Assembly: GCF_039839275.1 (NCBI RefSeq)
Contig: NZ_JBDOQP010000004.1
Span: 124,001-188,000 of the forward strand
DNA: 64,000 nucleotides
From: Aerobium sp039839275
GTDB taxonomy: Bacteria; Pseudomonadota; Alphaproteobacteria; Rhizobiales; Rhizobiaceae
Direction of reading: 5' to 3'
Shown one piece after another: positions 8,764 to 16,606 of this stretch. The stretch's first letter is position 1; every line of letters starts with the position of its first letter. The notes beneath the pieces were generated by a model, which worked only from the letters and a program-made list of their open reading frames with translations, had not been told where the DNA came from and made no database searches. The position numbers were made by a program, and so were the translations under genes.

Positions 8764-10124
8764 CACGCCATCGCGAGGATCGCCGAGGCGTCTTCGCCAC
8801 CGTCGATGCTTATCCCTGCATCGAACAGTTCCTGCGCCCGCCTGTCGCCCAGGACGGGTGCCGCCAGTCCCATGAACTTTGCGTGCAGCTCGTCTTGCGA
8901 GAGCGGAAAGTCACGGCTGCCGGACGCTTCCGAGCGTTCGCCGGAAAAAGTGCCGCGCGTGGTGCGCAGGGAGACCCGCGCCGGGCGTTCCTCCGGATAG
9001 CGCCGGTCGAGATCGGACGCCGCCGTCACCGTCAGCTTTTCGGCGACGGCGCCTACCCATGGCTGTGCCCGTGTCTCGTCGTCAAACTCGGCAAGGCCGG
9101 CCGCGCCGCGATGGATGGCGAGCGCCATCAGATATGGAAAGCTCAGTTGCGCGTCGGCGAAGCTTCCCCAGCCGACACCGGCATGGTGGGCGGAGATCGT
9201 ATAGGTCTCGACGTCGACGGCCTCCACCTCCTCGGGCCTGAGACCGTTCTGGCGCATCAGGTCGAGCGCGCATTCGAAGGCCGGCTGGATATGGCGGCAG
9301 CAGGCGTGGGGCTTGATGTAGCAGTCGAGCAGGCGAAATTCGCGTTGCGGAGGCAGGGCGGGATCGATCTCGACGCCGGTGAACGCCTGCGCCCAGCCAC
9401 TCGGCCCTTCGATCACGCCTTGTGGGGCGGCGATGCCCGCCGCAGCCAGGCGCGCCGCCTCAAGGCCGCCGCGCGCGCCAAATCCGCCATGTACCCGCTT
9501 CACGTCGGCACCACCGGACAGGAAGGCAAACAGCCCGCCACAGGCGCTGGCGCCCACCCCGATGGCGGTCTCGGTTCGCGCGGCATCGAAGCCGAGCGCG
9601 TGCGCGACCGCAACGGCTGCGCCGATCGGGCCGGTGGCGGATGTCGGATGATAGCCGCGCTGGCGCAATGCTGGGTGGCCGGCTTCGGCGAGCGCGCAGA
9701 CGATTTCGTAGCCGGCGACCAACCCGCCGAGAAATCTCGGCCCGCTGATCCGTGCCGAGCCGGATGCCGCCAAGAGCGCTGGCACGACGGAGACGCCGGG
9801 GTGGACCGAACCCTGCCGGTAGCCGTCATCAAGCTCGATGCCGTGGGCCGCGCTGCCGCACAGCATGGCGAAGTCACCGCCGGTCGCGTGCAGGCGGCTG
9901 CCGGGAATTGCGAGTCCGCCGCCGTTTTCGGTCGCGCCGACCAGCCCCACGACCATGCCGGCCACCGTGCCGGAAATGCCGCCGATGATGGCGCCCAAAG
10001 TGTCGACGAAATGGCTCCGGGCTCGACCCTGGACATCGGCAGGCAACGCGTGCCAGTCGAGGCCGCTCGAAAACGCCGCTATACGTTGCGTGGTGCCTGT
10101 CGCTAGGGCATGCCCCATATCCAT
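8739..10124 (-). CDS. MmgE/PrpD family protein
   Basis: 461 residues, normal for MmgE/PrpD, whose characterised members include 2-methylcitrate dehydratase and cis-aconitate decarboxylase. Recognisable stretches are RSHFVDTLGAIIGG, CGSAAHGIELDDGYR with its His-Asp pairs, SVVPALLAASG, GYHPTSATGPIGAAVAVAHALG and the central KPHACCRHIQPAFEC. ATG 10124 has GGAGG six bases upstream, so the longer upstream reading is rejected. Divergent from the hydrolase/AbrB/dehydrogenase operon, with an inverted repeat between them. The family is catalytically diverse, so no substrate is assigned. A metabolic link to the neighbouring citryl-CoA-lyase-like operon is possible but unproven. Confidence 0.88.
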   Translation of the reverse strand: MDMGHALATGTTQRIAAFSSGLDWHALPADVQGRARSHFVDTLGAIIGGISGTVAGMVVGLVGATENGGGLAIPGSRLHATGGDFAMLCGSAAHGIELDDGYRQGSVHPGVSVVPALLAASGSARISGPRFLGGLVAGYEIVCALAEAGHPALRQRGYHPTSATGPIGAAVAVAHALGFDAARTETAIGVGASACGGLFAFLSGGADVKRVHGGFGARGGLEAARLAAAGIAAPQGVIEGPSGWAQAFTGVEIDPALPPQREFRLLDCYIKPHACCRHIQPAFECALDLMRQNGLRPEEVEAVDVETYTISAHHAGVGWGSFADAQLSFPYLMALAIHRGAAGLAEFDDETRAQPWVGAVAEKLTVTAASDLDRRYPEERPARVSLRTTRGTFSGERSEASGSRDFPLSQDELHAKFMGLAAPVLGDRRAQELFDAGISIDGGEDASAILAMACQSSAAAC

Positions 10125-10199
10125 CGGAGTCCTCCATCGTGCAGCCGGTAGATAGACGCCATGCCGTAAGAATTTTCCATCTGAGAGTTTGTTGCCCAT

Positions 10200-10218
10200 C
10201 CATGACCTCACATCATGG
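10200..10218. promoter_or_regulatory. Inverted repeat, candidate operator between divergent genes
   Basis: A perfect six-base inverted repeat, CCATGA-N7-TCATGG, in the 130-base gap between the MmgE/PrpD gene and the hydrolase operon. It is the strongest palindrome there and is well placed to control either gene. Its regulator is unknown; the nearby LysR and AraC genes are candidates. Confidence 0.4.
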
Positions 10219-10254
10219 GTAAGTCGCGCGCGGGAGAGCTATGAGCCGGTGGAC

Positions 10255-11070
10255 ATGACGATCATAGACCATCTGCCCATCCGCTTCCTGGCGGACCCGC
10301 CCGGCCTGCCGCCACTGCTGATGATGCACGGCTTCCTGTCGAGCCGGAACCACTGGCTGCCCAACCTGCCGGCCCTGCGCGGCTCCCGCCGCATCGTGCT
10401 GGCCGAGCTGCCCGGTCATGGCGAGACACGAGGCTGCACCGATCCGTCAGCACTTCATCCCGATGCGCTGGCGGATACGCTGGACGAGGGACGGCGCGCG
10501 CTCGGCATCAAAAGCTGGAGCATCTGCGGCCAGAGCTTCGGGGCGTCTATCACTTTGCGCCACGCACTGCGGCACCCGGGCTCGGTCAACGCCCAGATAT
10601 GGACCAACGGCAACCGCGTGGTCGCCAGGCCTTGGAGCGAGGAAGACCTCGCCGCCAACGCGGCGCGGCGTGCGCGGCTCGCGACAGAGGGCCGGGAAGC
10701 GCTGGCGCGGGAACGGTTCCATCCACGATTCGCCCGCCGCTTTCCCGCTGCGATCCGCGAGATACTGTCGCGCGATGCCGACAATTGCGACATCGACACG
10801 TTGGTCGCGCTGATGGACCACACCACGCCCAACCTTTCGTTGCGCGACCGCTTTGCCGAGACGCGCGTGCCGACGCTGCTGGTCAATGGACGCCTCGAAC
10901 GTCCATTTCAGGTGCATCGCGATTTCGCCGCCGCCGCGCTGCCCTCAATGGAGGTGGTCGACCTGGAGGGTGGCCACTCGATCAACATCGAGCAGCCCGA
11001 GGCGTTCGACGCGGCGGTGCTGGATTTCCTTGCCCGCATCGAGCCCGCCTCACCGGATCGCCGCTCATGA
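10255..11070 (+). CDS. Alpha/beta hydrolase
   Basis: About 271 residues with a complete hydrolase triad: oxyanion region LLMMHGFLSSRNHW, nucleophile elbow GQSFGAS with the serine near residue 93, an acidic residue probably near VNGRLERPF, and the His in DLEGGHSINIEQPEAF. First gene of a three-gene operon; its stop overlaps the next ATG. The start is not certain. ATG 10255 begins MTIIDHLPIRF. GTG 10249, two codons earlier, is closer to GGGAGAG (10231-10237). A five-codon frame starting at ATG 10241 directly after that ribosome-binding site ends in a TGA overlapping ATG 10255. The substrate (ester, lactone or C-C bond) cannot be deduced. Confidence 0.85.
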   Translation: MTIIDHLPIRFLADPPGLPPLLMMHGFLSSRNHWLPNLPALRGSRRIVLAELPGHGETRGCTDPSALHPDALADTLDEGRRALGIKSWSICGQSFGASITLRHALRHPGSVNAQIWTNGNRVVARPWSEEDLAANAARRARLATEGREALARERFHPRFARRFPAAIREILSRDADNCDIDTLVALMDHTTPNLSLRDRFAETRVPTLLVNGRLERPFQVHRDFAAAALPSMEVVDLEGGHSINIEQPEAFDAAVLDFLARIEPASPDRRS

Positions 11071-12176
11071 GCGGGCCGCCGGACGACGAGGACACCGTTC
11101 CTCCCGTCCGCTCCGGCATGGCGCTGTTCTTCAGGCTCGCCGCGCTCTATTTCGTCACCGCCATTGCCGGCTATCTCGCGCATCTCGCCCATGTGCCGCT
11201 GGCGTGGATGATTGGCCCGATCCTCGCCACCTGCGCGCTCAACATGGTTCGCCTTGCGCCGCGCGTGCCAACGCGCACCCGGCCGTTCGGACAGATCGTG
11301 GTGGCGACAGGCGTGGGCATCAGCTTCACGCCGGCGGCCCTGCAGATGATCCAGAGCCACGCGGTGCTGATGGCCGGCATGGCCGTCTACACCGTATTGA
11401 TCGCGGCTGCCACGGCATGGGTGATGCGTGCGCTGACCGGTACCGACCGCGTCACCGCCTTTCTCGCCTGCATGCCCAACGGACCGGTGGAGATGACTAA
11501 CCTGGCGGCGCAATATGGCGCCAACACCGGTCTGGTCAGCGCGAGCCAGACCTTGCGCATGGTGGCGGTGGTGCTGTTCGTGCCTGTGGGCGTCTTCTTG
11601 CTGCATGGCGGCTTGCCCGAGCCGTTCACGGAAACGCGGCCACCGCTCGACCTCCAGGCCATCCTCACCCTGGTGCTGACCTTTGCCGGCGCCGCCGTCG
11701 CGGCGTTGGTCTTCATGCGCCTGCGGCTGAGCAACCCGTTCTTCCTTGGCCCGCTGACGCTGACGGCGATGGCGACGGCGCTGTCGTTTCCGATGGTGCA
11801 GTGGCCCGCCCCGGTGCTTGCGGTGGCCCAGATCGTGCTCGGCACCTGGCTCGGCTCGACGCTGGGCCCGGAACTTTTCCGCAATGTCGGGCGCAAGCTG
11901 TCCGTCTCCATTCTCACCACCGTGCTGCTGCTCATGGGATGCGGCGGCGGGGCGCTTCTCATCGCGACCGTCAGCGCGCTCGACGCGGAAACGCTGATCC
12001 TCGGCTCCGCGCCCGGCGGCGTCACCGAGATGACGCTCACGGCCAAGGTATTGTCGCTGGACGTCGCGATGATCACGGCGTTCCATGTCGCCCGCATCAT
12101 CCTGGTCATGCCGAACATTCCGTGGATGATACGCCTGCTGCACAATCGCGCCGCCAAGGACAACAAGAGGTCATGA
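11067..12176 (+). CDS. AbrB family membrane protein
   Basis: 369 residues, almost entirely hydrophobic, with about ten likely membrane spans in two repeated halves, matching the AbrB family (sometimes misnamed ammonia monooxygenase). Family-like stretches are PLAWMIGPILATC near residue 45 and FLACMPNGPVEM near 130, with a partly similar APGGVTEMTLTAKV in the second half. The family is thought to be membrane transport or regulatory proteins, but no substrate is established. ATG 11067 overlaps the hydrolase stop (ATGA) and its own stop overlaps the following dehydrogenase start. Being between a hydrolase and a 2-hydroxyacid dehydrogenase suggests movement of a small hydroxy- or keto-acid; this is inference. 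Confidence 0.83.
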   Translation: MSGPPDDEDTVPPVRSGMALFFRLAALYFVTAIAGYLAHLAHVPLAWMIGPILATCALNMVRLAPRVPTRTRPFGQIVVATGVGISFTPAALQMIQSHAVLMAGMAVYTVLIAAATAWVMRALTGTDRVTAFLACMPNGPVEMTNLAAQYGANTGLVSASQTLRMVAVVLFVPVGVFLLHGGLPEPFTETRPPLDLQAILTLVLTFAGAAVAALVFMRLRLSNPFFLGPLTLTAMATALSFPMVQWPAPVLAVAQIVLGTWLGSTLGPELFRNVGRKLSVSILTTVLLLMGCGGGALLIATVSALDAETLILGSAPGGVTEMTLTAKVLSLDVAMITAFHVARIILVMPNIPWMIRLLHNRAAKDNKRS

Positions 12177-13174
12177 TGCCAGACTACAGAACGCCGCCGG
12201 AAAACCGCCCCGTCCGCATCGCGATCCTCGACGACTACCTCAATTGCGCCCTGACCGTCGCCGACTGGTCCGGGCTCCAGGGCAAGGCGGAGATCACCGT
12301 CTTCGACAAGCCGTTTGCCGATGCAAAGGCAGCGGTCGCGGCGCTGCAGCCTTTCGACGTGATTTCGACGATGCGCGAACGCACGCCGATTCCCCGCGCG
12401 CTGATCGAGGCGCTACCCGAACTGCGCCTGATCACCATGACCGGGGCGCGCAATCCCACGCTCGACATCGCTGCCGCCCGCGAGCGCGGCATTCCGGTGG
12501 TGACGACGGGCGGCGGCGGCAATGGTGCCTATGCGACAGTTGAACTGGCCTGGGGGTTGATCCTCGCCTTGGCGCGCCGCCTGCCGGAGCATGTGCAGGC
12601 GATGCATGACGGCGCATGGCAGCGCCACCTCGGCATCGCGCTCAACGGCCGCACGCTCGGCCTGATCGGTCTGGGCCGCCTCGGTGCCCGGATGGCGCCG
12701 GTCGGCAGGGCGATGGGCATGGACGTGATCGCCTGGAGCCCCAACCTCACCGACGAGCGGGCGGAGGTGGCCGGCGCACGACGCGTCGACAAGCAGGTGC
12801 TCATGGAAACGGCCGACGTCATCAGCATCCATATGGTGCTGAGCGACAGCACGAAGGGCCTTGTCGGTGCCGGTGAGTTTTCGCGCATGAAACCCGGCGC
12901 CTTTCTCGTCAACACCTCGCGCGGCCCGCTGGTCGATGAGGCCGCGCTGCTCGCCGCGCTCCACGAGGGCCGCATCGGCGGCGCCGGCATCGACGTCTAC
13001 GACCACGAGCCGCTGGCTTCCGACCATCCGCTGCGCAAAGCGCCGCGCACCGTGCTGACCCCGCATCTGGGCTATACTGTCGAGGAGACAATCGGCCGTT
13101 TCTACGTCGATACGGTCGAAAACATCCAGGCCTGGCTCGACGGACGGACGCCAAGGCTGGTGGAGCCGGGCTGA
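12173..13174 (+). CDS. D-isomer specific 2-hydroxyacid dehydrogenase
   Basis: 333 residues, normal for NAD(P)-dependent D-2-hydroxyacid dehydrogenases, which interconvert 2-keto and D-2-hydroxy acids. The Rossmann motif is TLGLIGLGRLGARM near residue 160. The catalytic residues are in place: Arg in NTSRGPLVDE, Glu in DVYDHEPL and His in LTPHLGY. The start is ATGATG at 12173/12176, overlapping the AbrB stop; AAGAGG lies just upstream and slightly favours the second ATG. Last gene of the operon with the hydrolase and AbrB protein. The substrate is not specified by sequence, though the set would suit release, export or oxidation of a hydroxy acid. Confidence 0.92.
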   Translation: MMPDYRTPPENRPVRIAILDDYLNCALTVADWSGLQGKAEITVFDKPFADAKAAVAALQPFDVISTMRERTPIPRALIEALPELRLITMTGARNPTLDIAAARERGIPVVTTGGGGNGAYATVELAWGLILALARRLPEHVQAMHDGAWQRHLGIALNGRTLGLIGLGRLGARMAPVGRAMGMDVIAWSPNLTDERAEVAGARRVDKQVLMETADVISIHMVLSDSTKGLVGAGEFSRMKPGAFLVNTSRGPLVDEAALLAALHEGRIGGAGIDVYDHEPLASDHPLRKAPRTVLTPHLGYTVEETIGRFYVDTVENIQAWLDGRTPRLVEPG

Positions 13175-13216
13175 CCCGGTAGCATCCGGCACGCCGATTG
13201 CCATTCCGGTAAAAAT

Positions 13217-13233
13217 ATGACACCGCATGTCAT
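13217..13233. promoter_or_regulatory. TGA-N9-TCA iron-responsive (RirA-type) box upstream of the AraC gene
   Basis: ATGAC-N7-GTCAT, containing TGA-N9-TCA, the core of the iron-responsive box bound by RirA in rhizobia. It ends 78 bases before the GTG of the AraC regulator beside the siderophore locus. A second box with the same TGAC-N7-GTCA form lies at 16451-16465. The pattern is short, so evidence rests on the pairing and the iron-gene context. Confidence 0.5.
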
Positions 13234-13311
13234 GTTTATTGCGCTGTCTCGTCTTGTGTTCGGAGCCGGCATCGCCCATACCGACGCTGGCTGAAAAACG
13301 GAGTTCCCGAC

Positions 13312-14205
13312 GTGAGCTACCGGCCGTCGATGATATGGCACACCGAGGGTATACGCGTGACCGCACCTGTCAGGTGGCGCGGTCTCGACGGCATGATGGG
13401 CGCTTTCTGGGAAGCGGAGAGCCAGAAGGGCGCGAGCGGCTATTACCTCGCCGAAGACCCGCGCATCATGATCTTCTTCGATGACGTGTCCGCCAGCATC
13501 CGGATGTCAAACAGCGGCGAGGACGTCGCCCAGCACTATCGGCCGATGACGCGGGCGCTCTACGTGCCGGCGGGCATGCCGATGTGGACGAAGACCGACG
13601 CCATCCACTATTTTGCGCATCTCAACCTGCACATTCACAAGGACCGATTGCTCAGGTTCATCGCGCCCTCGATCGGTCGCTCGGCAGCGCTTTCGGCGCT
13701 GCGCCGACCCGTGGAGATCCAGGACGTAGGCTCGATTGAGACGCTGGCGCGGCTGACGGTCGACGAACTCTCCCAGCCGACGCGGCACGTGCTGTTCGCG
13801 GAAAGCCTGGTCGGCAGCATCGTCACCGGGCTGCTGGACATTGCAGATGGCGCCGGCCCCCGTGTCGCCGGCCGCCTCACCCAGGCACAGATGAACAGGC
13901 TCGTCGCCTATGTCGATGCCCGCGCCAATGAACGCGTCACCGTCGCGGAGATGGCGGCGGCGGTGGGACTGTCGGAAAGCTGGTTCGCCGCCGTCTTCAA
14001 ACAGACGACCGGCCAGACCCCGCTGCAGTGGAAGCTCGCCAAACGCATCGACCATGCCAAGCGGATGCTGATGGAAAACCGCTTCCCGCTGGCCGAGATT
14101 GCCGACAGGCTCGGCTTCTCAGATCAAGCCCACCTCACAAAGGCATTTCGCCAGGTGGTCGGCGAGACGCCGGCCGCATGGCGCAAGATGCAACCCTCCG
14201 CCTGA
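13312..14205 (+). CDS. AraC family transcriptional regulator
   Basis: 297 residues. The C-terminal 100 residues form the double helix-turn-helix: VTVAEMAAAVGLSESWFAAVFKQ, then the second unit LAEIADRLGFSDQAHLTKAFRQ and the closing GETPAAWRK. The N-terminal 170 residues are a variable sensor region without a motif I can name. GTG 13312 has GGAG eight bases upstream. It converges on the TonB receptor gene, and a TGA-N9-TCA iron box precedes it. In many bacteria an AraC regulator next to siderophore uptake genes activates them when the ferric siderophore is present, which is the likely job here, but ligand and targets are not shown. Confidence 0.9.
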   Translation: MSYRPSMIWHTEGIRVTAPVRWRGLDGMMGAFWEAESQKGASGYYLAEDPRIMIFFDDVSASIRMSNSGEDVAQHYRPMTRALYVPAGMPMWTKTDAIHYFAHLNLHIHKDRLLRFIAPSIGRSAALSALRRPVEIQDVGSIETLARLTVDELSQPTRHVLFAESLVGSIVTGLLDIADGAGPRVAGRLTQAQMNRLVAYVDARANERVTVAEMAAAVGLSESWFAAVFKQTTGQTPLQWKLAKRIDHAKRMLMENRFPLAEIADRLGFSDQAHLTKAFRQVVGETPAAWRKMQPSA

Positions 14206-14212
14206 ACGCCCG

Positions 14213-14245
14213 GACCCCGCGCCGCGCGAGCGCGCGGTGCGGGTC
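14213..14245. terminator. GC-rich hairpin between convergent genes
   Basis: A strong hairpin (arms GACCC-GC-G-CCGCGC and GCGCGG-T-GC-GGGTC with one bulge, loop GAGC) in the 49-base gap between the AraC gene and the receptor gene, which converge. Position and strength fit a two-way terminator, although there is no run of T on either side. Confidence 0.55.
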
Positions 14246-14254
14246 TGCCGGGAT

Positions 14255-16366
14255 CTACCAGGTGTGGCGCAGCGTCGCCGAGATCGAGCGGCCCGGATTG
14301 TAGAAATCCGCGCCAAAACCGCCATAGGCGACATGCTTCTCATTGAAGATGTTGCTGACGTTGAGCTGCAGCGACGTATTTTCCTGGATCTTGTAGTTGA
14401 ACGACGCGTCGAAGACGACGGCGCTGCCGGTCGACTGGGTGTTGGCGTCGTTGAAGAAATAGTCGCCGGTGTAGCGGGCGCCTGCACCGAACGTCATGTC
14501 GCCTCGCTTGCCGCTGCCCGGGAGCGTGTAGTCAACCCAGAGCGAGAACAGATGGTTGGGCACGAAGGACAGTTCGTTGCCGACATTGCCAGCCGTGCCG
14601 TTCTCGACGATCTCCGACACCATGTAGGAATAGGCCGCGATGAGGTTGACGTTGTCCATGACCTCGGCCTTGGCCTCGAGGTCGAGGCCGCGCACCCGCA
14701 CCTCGCCGATGGTCTCCGGCATGTTGGTGACGGGATTTGTCCGGGTGATGTTGGTCTTCGTCAGGTCATAGACAGCGGCGCTGAACAAGGCAGGGAACGC
14801 GTCGGGCTGATACTTGACGCCGATTTCCCACTGCTCGCCGCGCTCCGGCTCGACGCCGACCGAGGGCGGCGCGACGGATTCGGCGTAGCTCGCATAGGTC
14901 GCGACTTCTTCGGTGAACTTGTAGGTGAGCGCGCCACGCTTGGTGAATTCGCTCGGATCGGCATCGGTGGTGACGCCGGTAAGATTGTTGGTCGAGCTCA
15001 GGTCCATCCAGTCGTTGCGCAGGCCGATGGAGGCAATGATGTTTTCGTTGAACGTCAGTTCCTGCTGCAGATACAGCGCGTTGTTGTCCTGATCTGTAGA
15101 GGAGCTGGCAAAGAGCGGCACCGAAGCGGGCGCGCCGGTATAGACCGGGTTCATCCAGTCGATGCCCGGCGCAGTGCCGAAGAAACTGTCGGTCGATGCG
15201 CGGTCATTGTTATACTCGACGCCGACCAGCGTGCGGCTGTCGACATTCTCCCAGCTCGTGTCGTACTGGAGCCGCCCGTCGATGATGAAGTTGTCGCGGG
15301 TCGAGTCGTTGCCGAAGAACGAGCGGCTGGCGATCGTCGAGCCGTCGGTCGGCGTTGCGGAAATATAAGCGTAGCCGAAATCGGTCGCCGCCGTGCTGTA
15401 GCGCGCATTGGAGCTGAAGGTCAGGCCGTTGCCGAAATCATGGTCGAGCATGACGCTGACCGTGTCGCGGTCGACGCCACGGTAGTTGTAGTCGGGCTCG
15501 CCGAAGAAGACGCTGCGATCGAAATCCGTGCCGACCGGATGGCCTCCGCTGCCCGGCACGCCGTCCTTGGACAGATGGTCGTAGACCACCGTTACATTGG
15601 TGAAATCGGTGGGCCGCCATGTCAGGCCACCCATGATGAACAGGTTGTCGTCGCGCGAATAGTCGTACTCGCCATCGGCATTGCGGAACTTGCCGGTCAG
15701 GCGATAGGAAAGTGTGTCGTCGGCGGTGACGTTGTCGCCGAAGTCGAAACCGACCTCACCGCTGTCGAACGAACCGCCGGTCGCGTAGACTTCGCCGAAA
15801 CGCGAACTTTTCGGCGTCTTGGTAACGAAGTTGACCGAGCCGCCGGGATCGGACGCGCCGAACGAGGTCGAGTTGGCGCCCTTGAGCACTTCGGCGCGCT
15901 CGAAGGCGTAGGGCTCCTCGCGGATGCCGCCGAACGGATCGCCCAGAGGCAGGCCGTCGCGATAGACCCAGGCATCGAAGCCGCGGATCTTGAAGAAGTC
16001 GAAGCGGTCGTCCGAGCCGTAGAAGTCCGTCGTCACGCCGGCGGTGTACTGGATCACCTCCTCTGTGCTCTGGACGCTGCGCTGCTCGAATTCCTTGGCG
16101 GTGATCACCGACACCGAAGCTGGCACGTCGAGGATCGGCGTCGCCATCTTGCCGACACCGGTGGCTTCGCGTGCGACGATCTCGTTGCGGTCGTCGTCGC
16201 CGCCCTGGTTCTCGATGGTGATCTCGGGAAGCACGGTCGTGGCGGCATCCTGCGCCAACGCGCTGCTCCAGGCCACGCTTGCCAGCGCCGTACAGCCCAT
16301 CAACGTCGCCATGAAATTGCGGCCCCGGCTGCGCACCTTCCGTGCGCAAACGCCCCCATGCTCCAT
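14255..16366 (-). CDS. TonB-dependent siderophore receptor
   Basis: 703 residues, an outer-membrane ferric-siderophore receptor. A long signal peptide ends near AWSSALAQ; a TonB-box-like PEITIENQG follows, then the plug domain (about 55-210: DVPASVSVITAKEFEQR, FFKIRGFDAWVYRDGLP, RAEVLKGANSTSFG, DPGGSVNFVTKTP) and a 22-strand-type barrel rich in alternating strands, ending SISATLRHTW with a terminal aromatic residue. ATG 16366 is chosen because GGAG lies six bases upstream and it gives a proper signal sequence. Divergent from the binding-protein/permease/ATPase operon, with a TGA-N9-TCA iron box in between. The siderophore class cannot be read from the sequence. Confidence 0.94.
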   Translation of the reverse strand: MEHGGVCARKVRSRGRNFMATLMGCTALASVAWSSALAQDAATTVLPEITIENQGGDDDRNEIVAREATGVGKMATPILDVPASVSVITAKEFEQRSVQSTEEVIQYTAGVTTDFYGSDDRFDFFKIRGFDAWVYRDGLPLGDPFGGIREEPYAFERAEVLKGANSTSFGASDPGGSVNFVTKTPKSSRFGEVYATGGSFDSGEVGFDFGDNVTADDTLSYRLTGKFRNADGEYDYSRDDNLFIMGGLTWRPTDFTNVTVVYDHLSKDGVPGSGGHPVGTDFDRSVFFGEPDYNYRGVDRDTVSVMLDHDFGNGLTFSSNARYSTAATDFGYAYISATPTDGSTIASRSFFGNDSTRDNFIIDGRLQYDTSWENVDSRTLVGVEYNNDRASTDSFFGTAPGIDWMNPVYTGAPASVPLFASSSTDQDNNALYLQQELTFNENIIASIGLRNDWMDLSSTNNLTGVTTDADPSEFTKRGALTYKFTEEVATYASYAESVAPPSVGVEPERGEQWEIGVKYQPDAFPALFSAAVYDLTKTNITRTNPVTNMPETIGEVRVRGLDLEAKAEVMDNVNLIAAYSYMVSEIVENGTAGNVGNELSFVPNHLFSLWVDYTLPGSGKRGDMTFGAGARYTGDYFFNDANTQSTGSAVVFDASFNYKIQENTSLQLNVSNIFNEKHVAYGGFGADFYNPGRSISATLRHTW

Positions 16367-16450
16367 TCTCAACTCCAAATTTCTGATCCGGCCGATGCCC
16401 CTCGACCGCAGCCGGATCGTATCCATGACCACTGATCCATCCAGCTAACT

Positions 16451-16465
16451 TGACTTGTGCAGTCA
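16451..16465. promoter_or_regulatory. TGA-N9-TCA iron-responsive (RirA-type) box between receptor and transport operon
   Basis: TGAC-TTGTGCA-GTCA, the TGA-N9-TCA form expected for RirA, 85 bases upstream of the receptor ATG and 142 bases upstream of the binding-protein ATG. It overlaps a TTGACT hexamer (16450-16455) that could be a -35 element for the rightward operon, so binding here could block transcription when iron is plentiful. Confidence 0.6.
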
Positions 16466-16472
16466 GGTATTG

Positions 16473-16500
16473 TGGATTCCCGTGGTTTTGTAGGAATCCA
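16473..16500. repeat. Perfect 8-bp inverted repeat in siderophore control region
   Basis: TGGATTCC, 12-base spacer, GGAATCCA. It lies just right of the iron box and left of a larger nested inverted repeat, in the leader or promoter of the transport operon. It could be an activator site, for example for the neighbouring AraC protein, or part of an RNA structure. Confidence 0.6.
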
Positions 16501-16504
16501 TGGG

Positions 16505-16570
16505 AATTTCAGGTTTTCGCTGCTTGCACCGCCTTCGAGGCGTTGACGCAAACGGCACAAACCTGAAATT
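16505..16570. repeat. 66-base nested inverted repeat upstream of siderophore transport operon
   Basis: Outer arms AATTTCAGGTTT (16505-16516) and AAACCTGAAATT (16559-16570) are perfect 12-base complements. Inside are TTGC/GCAA (16524-16527 with 16548-16551) and a central hairpin CGCCT-TCG-AGGCG (16530-16542). Together they make one long interrupted stem-loop ending 36 bases before the binding-protein ATG. Its position suits a structured 5' leader or a regulator site; I do not recognise a known riboswitch. Confidence 0.65.
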
Positions 16571-16606
16571 GGAAGTCCACTTTAGCTCGTGAAGGGAATT
16601 TCGCCA

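Noticed and set aside
16305..16340. -35/-10 pair directly upstream of groES at 56305-56340 (TTGGCG...TATTTA), or similar AT-poor pairs elsewhere such as here inside the receptor signal region
   Set aside because: The groES pair has a spacing of 24 bases, too long for a sigma-70 or RpoH promoter; the stretch here lies in coding sequence.
14099..16435. Long open frame opposite the TonB receptor (about 778 codons)
   Set aside because: It is the antisense shadow of a clear receptor gene; its protein has no family features and high-GC codon bias explains the lack of stops.
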